From a bacterium HR21 (GTDB taxonomy: Bacteria; Bacteroidota; Ignavibacteria; Kapaibacteriales; HRBIN21): a stretch of DNA of 64,000 nt. Where the stretch lies: contig BEHX01000008.1 in NCBI GenBank assembly GCA_002898295.1, forward strand, positions 1-64,000. Reading direction: 5' to 3'. Position 1 is the first letter of the stretch. The number at the start of each line of letters is the position of its first letter. The notes beneath the pieces are model-generated. The model was not told the DNA's origin. It ran no database searches and saw only the letters and a list, made by a program, of their open reading frames with translations. Shown piece after piece: positions 60,185 through 64,000 of the stretch. A program made the translations under genes and the position numbers.

Positions 60185-61307
60185 GGAAGCCGGCTTCCAG
60201 GGCGTTCCCCATAACCCGTTTCGGCGTTCTCGGCGTTCGCGCTGGGGGGAAACGCTCATAGAGAACCTGGTCCGCGTCATTGCCTTCAGTGCGATCGCCC
60301 TCATCGTTTTGATTTTCCTCTTCATTGCTCGCGAGGCACTCGGGATTTTCACAGCAGCTGATACTGCGGTGGGCTCACAGCCGGCGGCGACCTCCGAGCT
60401 CTCCCCGGAGCTCTATGGAACGGAGAGCGAATCCGCAGCCCCTGAAGTGTACAATCCCGATGTGGACTTCCCGGAGCCAGAAGCTCCTGCAGGTCCAGCT
60501 GAACGCCCGGTAGCGGAGCCCGGGCAAGGCACGCCGCCTCTGCTGGCCAACCTCCTGAGCACTACTTGGCAGCCTGTCTCCAGCCAGCCGAAGTACGGTA
60601 TCCTGCCGCTCCTTGTTGGGACACTCAAAATCGCGCTGCTCGCCATTCTGTTGGCTGCTCCGATAGGAATTCTGGCTGCCATCTATGCCGCATTCTTTGC
60701 TCCCCGGTGGTTTCGGGAGTTTCTCAAGCCGCTCATTGAGCTGCTGGCGGGCTTCCCGTCGGTGGTCATCGGATTTTTCTGTCTGATGGTGCTCGCCAGC
60801 ATCGTCCAGGAGTCTCTCGGCACAACCTTTCGGCTCAACGCCTTGGTCGGGAGCCTCGGGGTAGCCATCGCCATTATACCGATTGTCTTCACTATCGCGG
60901 AGGACAGCCTCAGCCGTCTGCCCCGTGTTCTCTGGGAAGCCGGCTTAGCTTTGGGGGCGCAGCCTTGGCAGGTTGTCTTCCGTATCCTGGTGCCTGCTGC
61001 TACGCCAGGGCTTTTTGCCGCCGTGCTGCTGGGCTTCGGACGCGCCTTCGGCGAGACAATGATCGTTCTGATGGCAAGCGGCAATGCTCCGCTGTTATCG
61101 TGGAGTCCGGTCGAGCCAGTGCGCACGCTTTCCGCCACTATCGGCTCGGAAATGGGCGAGGTCGTCTGGGGATCTCTCCACTACAGCGTGCTGTTCCTCC
61201 TTGGACTGTTGCTCTTTGTGGGGACTTTTCTGCTGAACGTAATTGCGGAATTCTGGGTTCGCCGGCGTCTCCTGCGTCGTTTCCAGGGTACGACAGCGGC
61301 TCTGTAG
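60111..61307 (+). CDS. pstC: Phosphate ABC transporter permease PstC
   Basis: 398 aa. The first ATG in frame (60111) lies 74 bp inside pstS; no in-frame ATG or GTG is seen nearer its end, so the overlap seems real unless a rare start is used. After TM1 (about 52-75) comes an 80-residue Pro/Glu/Ala-rich periplasmic insert (about 85-150) not found in E. coli PstC. The permease domain follows, with EALRRIP-like segments LLAGFPSVVIGFFCLMV and EAGLALGAQPWQVVFRILVPAATPGLFAAVLLGFGRAFGETMIVLM. It forms the channel with PstA. It ends 4 bp before pstA. Confidence 0.9.
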   Translation: MKDSASSPTSATSPSALQQAARNGEEAGFQGVPHNPFRRSRRSRWGETLIENLVRVIAFSAIALIVLIFLFIAREALGIFTAADTAVGSQPAATSELSPELYGTESESAAPEVYNPDVDFPEPEAPAGPAERPVAEPGQGTPPLLANLLSTTWQPVSSQPKYGILPLLVGTLKIALLAILLAAPIGILAAIYAAFFAPRWFREFLKPLIELLAGFPSVVIGFFCLMVLASIVQESLGTTFRLNALVGSLGVAIAIIPIVFTIAEDSLSRLPRVLWEAGLALGAQPWQVVFRILVPAATPGLFAAVLLGFGRAFGETMIVLMASGNAPLLSWSPVEPVRTLSATIGSEMGEVVWGSLHYSVLFLLGLLLFVGTFLLNVIAEFWVRRRLLRRFQGTTAAL

Positions 61308-61311
61308 CCCG

Positions 61312-62232
61312 ATGGGTAGAGGCTCGTACGGGTTCCGGAAAGAGTGGAGCTGGTACACGCTGGTGGGCGTTGCTGCCATCAGCATGACGGCTTTGGCAGC
61401 GCTGGCTATCGTCGGGCTGACGCTCAGTCTGCTGGGGCATTTCACGCTCGAAGGGCTACCCCACGTGACGTGGGAGTTCCTGACGCAGCCACCGCGGAAC
61501 AACAACACCGAGGGGGGCATCTTTCCTGCCATCTACGGGACGGTGCTGCTTGTCGTGCTGATGTCTCTGATGGGGGTACCGATCGGCACAGCAACCGCGC
61601 TCTATCTCTCGGAGTATGCCCGGGAGGATTCGGCGCTGACCCGGTGGGTGCGGTTCGGGGTCAACACGCTGGCAGGTGTGCCCGCGATTGTCTTCGGGCT
61701 TTTCGGGCTGGGGTTTTTCGTGCAGTTTCTCGGCAAAGGCATTGACCGCATCTTCGGTCTGGAGCTCGTCTGGGGGAAGCCTGCCATTATTTGGGCAGCT
61801 GCAACGATGGCCGTGCTGACCCTCCCGGTGGTCATTGTCTCGGTAGAGGAAGCGCTCCGCAGTGTCCCGCGACACCTCCGCGAAGCTGCCTTTGCACTGG
61901 GCGCAACACGCTGGCAGACGATCTGGCACGTTGTGCTCCCCCGGGCATTGACGGGGATTTTGACGGGCTCCATTCTGGCTGTCAGTCGCGGTGCCGGCGA
62001 GGTTGCCCCGATCCTCTTCTTGGGGGTGGCGTATTCTCTGCCCGAGTTACCCAAGGGACTCACCAGCCAGTTCATGGAGCTGGGCTACCATCTCTATGTG
62101 CTCTCCACGCAATCACCCGATGTGGAGACAACCCGACCGCTGCAGTACGCCACCACGCTCGTGCTGCTCTTGACCACCTTTGCCCTCAACTTATCCGCTG
62201 TCCTCCTACGTCTTAGGCTACGCCGAGGATAA
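61312..62232 (+). CDS. pstA: Phosphate ABC transporter permease PstA
   Basis: 306 aa from the ATG at 61312 (MGRGSYGFRKEWSW); the frame opens 23 codons earlier inside pstC, without a credible start. Six membrane helices are seen. The permease loop reads EEALRSVPRHLREAAFALGATRWQTIWHVVLPRALTGILTGSILAVSRGAGEVAPILFLGVAY, the EAA-type contact with PstB, and GGIFPAIYGTVLLVVLMSLMGVPIG opens the domain. It completes the PstCA channel. Sits 4 bp after pstC and 15 bp before pstB. Confidence 0.93.
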   Translation: MGRGSYGFRKEWSWYTLVGVAAISMTALAALAIVGLTLSLLGHFTLEGLPHVTWEFLTQPPRNNNTEGGIFPAIYGTVLLVVLMSLMGVPIGTATALYLSEYAREDSALTRWVRFGVNTLAGVPAIVFGLFGLGFFVQFLGKGIDRIFGLELVWGKPAIIWAAATMAVLTLPVVIVSVEEALRSVPRHLREAAFALGATRWQTIWHVVLPRALTGILTGSILAVSRGAGEVAPILFLGVAYSLPELPKGLTSQFMELGYHLYVLSTQSPDVETTRPLQYATTLVLLLTTFALNLSAVLLRLRLRRG

Positions 62233-62247
62233 GGGGCTGCAAACGGC

Positions 62248-63021
62248 ATGGCACCCGCGAGCCCGTTGCAGGTCAAAATCCGCACCATCGAGCTCAACGT
62301 CTACTACGGCTACAAGCATGCCCTGCAAGACGTCACGGTCGACATCTACGCCAACCGCGTGACGGCCTTTATTGGACCTTCCGGATGCGGGAAATCTACC
62401 TTCCTGCGGGCACTCAACCGCATGAACGAGCTCATCCCCAGCGCTCGCACCACGGGGCGGGTAGAAATCGACGGTATCAACATCTACGACCCCGAGGTGG
62501 ACGTCGTGCAGGTACGCCGCCGGATCGGAATGGTCTTCCAGCAGTGGGTGCCATTCCCGAAATCCATCTACGAGAACATCGCCTTCGGACTGCGTCTCAA
62601 CGGGAAGCCCTCGAAAGCGGAACTCGATGCCGTTGTCGAGCACAGCCTGCGCCGCGCTGCTCTCTGGGACGAAGTCAAAGATCGGCTCCAGCACTCGGCA
62701 CTGGAGCTCTCCGGCGGGCAGCAACAGCGGCTCTGCATTGCGCGAGCCCTCGCGGTCAACCCGGAGGTCCTCCTCATGGACGAGCCGTGTTCCGCACTGG
62801 ACCCGATCAGCACCGCCAAAATCGAGGAGCTCATCGAGGAACTCAAACACGACTACACCATCGTCATCGTCACGCACAACATCCAGCAGGCAGCCCGCAT
62901 CAGCGATTACACGGGCTTCTTCTACCTGGGACGCCTGGTCGAGTACAACCGCACCCGAGAGCTCTTCACAAACCCGCAGAAGCGGGAAACTGAACAGTAC
63001 ATCACTGGTCGCTTTGGCTGA
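62248..63021 (+). CDS. pstB: Phosphate ABC transporter ATPase PstB
   Basis: 257 aa. Walker A is GPSGCGKST (43-51), followed by [16 protein letters not shown], the typical PstB tail of the P-loop helix; Q-loop [25 protein letters not shown], signature [15 protein letters not shown] (about 154), Walker [17 protein letters not shown] and H-loop [29 protein letters not shown]. All parts needed for ATP-driven phosphate uptake are intact. It is 22 bp before the phoU ATG. Confidence 0.96.
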   Translation: MAPASPLQVKIRTIELNVYYGYKHALQDVTVDIYANRVTAFIGPSGCGKSTFLRALNRMNELIPSARTTGRVEIDGINIYDPEVDVVQVRRRIGMVFQQWVPFPKSIYENIAFGLRLNGKPSKAELDAVVEHSLRRAALWDEVKDRLQHSALELSGGQQQRLCIARALAVNPEVLLMDEPCSALDPISTAKIEELIEELKHDYTIVIVTHNIQQAARISDYTGFFYLGRLVEYNRTRELFTNPQKRETEQYITGRFG

Positions 63022-63043
63022 GTTCTACCAACAGCTCATCCCC

Positions 63044-63742
63044 ATGCACCGCAGCTTTGAAGAAGACCTGGATAAGCTTCGCACACGCCTCATCCGCATG
63101 GGCAGCATTGTCGAGGAGCAGGTTGAGTTCGCCTTCCGTGCTCTGCTGGAAGAGAATGCCCCGCTGGCCCAGTTGGTCATCGAGCGGGATGAGAAAGTCG
63201 ACGCCCTCGACCTCAAAATTGATGCCCAGTGCCAGCGCATCTTCGCACTCTACCAGCCCGTAGCAAGCGATTTGCGCCTCCTGCTCGCAGCGCTGAAGAT
63301 CAACAATGAGCTAGAACGCATCGGCGATATGGCGCTCGACATTGCCCGCATCGCCCTCGAGGTGCCCGAGGTGCACCAGCTGGCTCGCAACGTCGGACTG
63401 GAGCGCATGACGAAAGCCGTCTTCACGATGGTCAAGCACAGCTTGGATTCCTTCATCGGCGCCGACGTGGATCTAGCCAAACACCTGGTGAGCCTGGATG
63501 CGACCGTGGACTCCCTCGAACGGGAAATCTTCGACCACGTGATTGGGTTCATGCAGCAGCAGTCCCGCTGGATTCTCCCCGGAGCAAAGCTCGTTGTGGT
63601 TCTCCGAGCGCTGGAGCGGATGGCAGACCACGCCACCAACATCGCCGAAAACGTCATCTTCCTGACCGAAGCCCGTCTGGTCCGCCACCGGCAATTGGAA
63701 GAGTATCCGAAACCCGAACAGCAGACACCGCCGATCTCATGA
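63044..63742 (+). CDS. phoU: Phosphate-signalling regulator PhoU
   Basis: 232 aa from the ATG at 63044 ([16 protein letters not shown]), normal for PhoU; the open frame extends far upstream as a shadow of pstB. It has two three-helix bundles, each with the ExxxD...D metal pattern: [52 protein letters not shown] in the first and [15 protein letters not shown] with [22 protein letters not shown] in the second. PhoU links transporter state to phosphate-starvation signalling. No phoR/phoB pair is visible in the window. It overlaps era by 4 bp (ATGA). Confidence 0.95.
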   Translation: MHRSFEEDLDKLRTRLIRMGSIVEEQVEFAFRALLEENAPLAQLVIERDEKVDALDLKIDAQCQRIFALYQPVASDLRLLLAALKINNELERIGDMALDIARIALEVPEVHQLARNVGLERMTKAVFTMVKHSLDSFIGADVDLAKHLVSLDATVDSLEREIFDHVIGFMQQQSRWILPGAKLVVVLRALERMADHATNIAENVIFLTEARLVRHRQLEEYPKPEQQTPPIS

Positions 63743-64000
63743 CAGAGAACCCGATCGCACCGCCAGACCATCCCCTGCCCCAGCCCTCGGAAGCAGCCGT
63801 CCAGACACGGGCAGGATACGTTGCCATCATCGGCAAGCCGAACGTCGGGAAATCCACGCTGCTCAACACAATCCTAGGGACTAAGCTCTCTATCGTTACC
63901 CCGAAGCCCCAGACGACCCGCAAACGCGTCGTTGGCATCTACACCGACGAGCGGATGCAGATCCTCTTCCTGGATACCCCCGGGATTCTCGAGCCGCGCT
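63739..64000 (+). CDS. era: GTPase Era (partial, cut by the right edge)
   Basis: 87 codons to the window end. A 25-residue Pro-rich N-terminal extension precedes [22 protein letters not shown] (G1), [20 protein letters not shown] (G2 region, Era type) and [11 protein letters not shown] (G3). Era binds 16S rRNA and matures the small ribosomal subunit. The start overlaps phoU by 4 bp, so era is translated from the pst-phoU message. Confidence 0.93.
   Translation, partial: MTENPIAPPDHPLPQPSEAAVQTRAGYVAIIGKPNVGKSTLLNTILGTKLSIVTPKPQTTRKRVVGIYTDERMQILFLDTPGILEPR

Noticed and set aside
1-64000. CRISPR arrays, insertion sequences, integrase, rRNA, prophage
   Set aside because: No direct-repeat/spacer pattern, transposase motif, terminal inverted repeat or rRNA sequence was recognised on either strand.

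Overview
The window is a gene-dense chromosomal stretch from a Gram-negative member of the Bacteroidota/Chlorobi/Ignavibacteria/Kapabacteria side of the tree. I base this on a type IX secretion (T9SS) sorting tail on a giant surface protein, DUF4175 and Omp28-family proteins, BamD/LolA/TamB envelope genes, and eleven exact copies of the Bacteroidota -7 promoter element TAnnTTTG directly upstream of gene starts. GC content looks close to 60 percent by eye. The Thermus/Rickettsia-like long isocitrate dehydrogenase and high Arg/Glu/Leu content would suit a warm habitat, but that is weak evidence. Species-level assignment is not possible from the sequence alone. I see no insertion sequences, prophage, CRISPR array or rRNA.

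Layout. 1-3.3 kb: the N-terminal 1099 codons of a very large secreted beta-helix/Ig-repeat protein (minus strand, runs off the left edge). 3.4-6.4 kb: ftsX, a polysaccharide flippase and purine nucleoside phosphorylase (minus). 6.6-9.6 kb: a heptosyltransferase-like GT9 and an MsbA-like exporter (plus). 9.5-12.2 kb: amino-acid permease, dapB and a DUF1573 protein (minus). 12.3-15.3 kb: peroxiredoxin, an OmpA-type lipoprotein and an Omp28-like lipoprotein. 15.3-22.6 kb: icd, M42 peptidase, TamB and RlpA (plus, tightly packed). 22.7-28.1 kb: tRNA-Ser(UGA), a lipoprotein, class I aldolase, a three-gene cluster (beta-barrel, winged-helix regulator, multi-pass membrane protein) and murC (minus). 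28.2-33.7 kb: the T9SS protein, two tRNAs with their terminator, and mltG. 33.7-38.8 kb: ABC exporter, aspartate kinase, an outer-membrane protein, a thioesterase and bamD (minus). 38.9-41.0 kb: mazG and an LCP-family protein (plus). 41.0-44.8 kb: an M1 metallopeptidase whose C-terminal 400 residues look like an Omp85-type barrel, plus a second barrel protein (minus). 44.9-46.6 kb: DUF3108, lolA and a double zinc ribbon (plus). 46.6-56.8 kb: a long minus-strand run (DUF4175, arsC, GT4, LegB-like dehydratase, threonine aldolase, YbgC thioesterase, GH3, polyprenyl synthase). 56.9-59.3 kb: bacilliredoxin, AI-2E-family membrane protein and deoC (plus). 59.3-64 kb: pstS-pstC-pstA-pstB-phoU-era (plus, era cut by the right edge).

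The main theme is envelope construction. There are genes for surface polysaccharide (GT9, GT4, flippase, LegB-like, ABC exporters), peptidoglycan (murC, mltG, GH3, ftsX, RlpA), lipoprotein and outer-membrane assembly (bamD, lolA, TamB, OmpA) and secreted proteins. Metabolic genes (icd, aldolase, dapB, aspartate kinase, deoC, PNP) and a complete high-affinity phosphate uptake operon are interleaved. Neighbouring genes on one strand often overlap by 1-20 bp (ATGA or TGATG), and several convergent pairs abut with no room for a terminator. The most unusual items are the peptidase-Omp85 fusion candidate, a set of three envelope genes that look almost leaderless, and a tandemly duplicated mini zinc ribbon. 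Start positions were re-chosen where the longest open frame was implausible, and reasons are given per gene.
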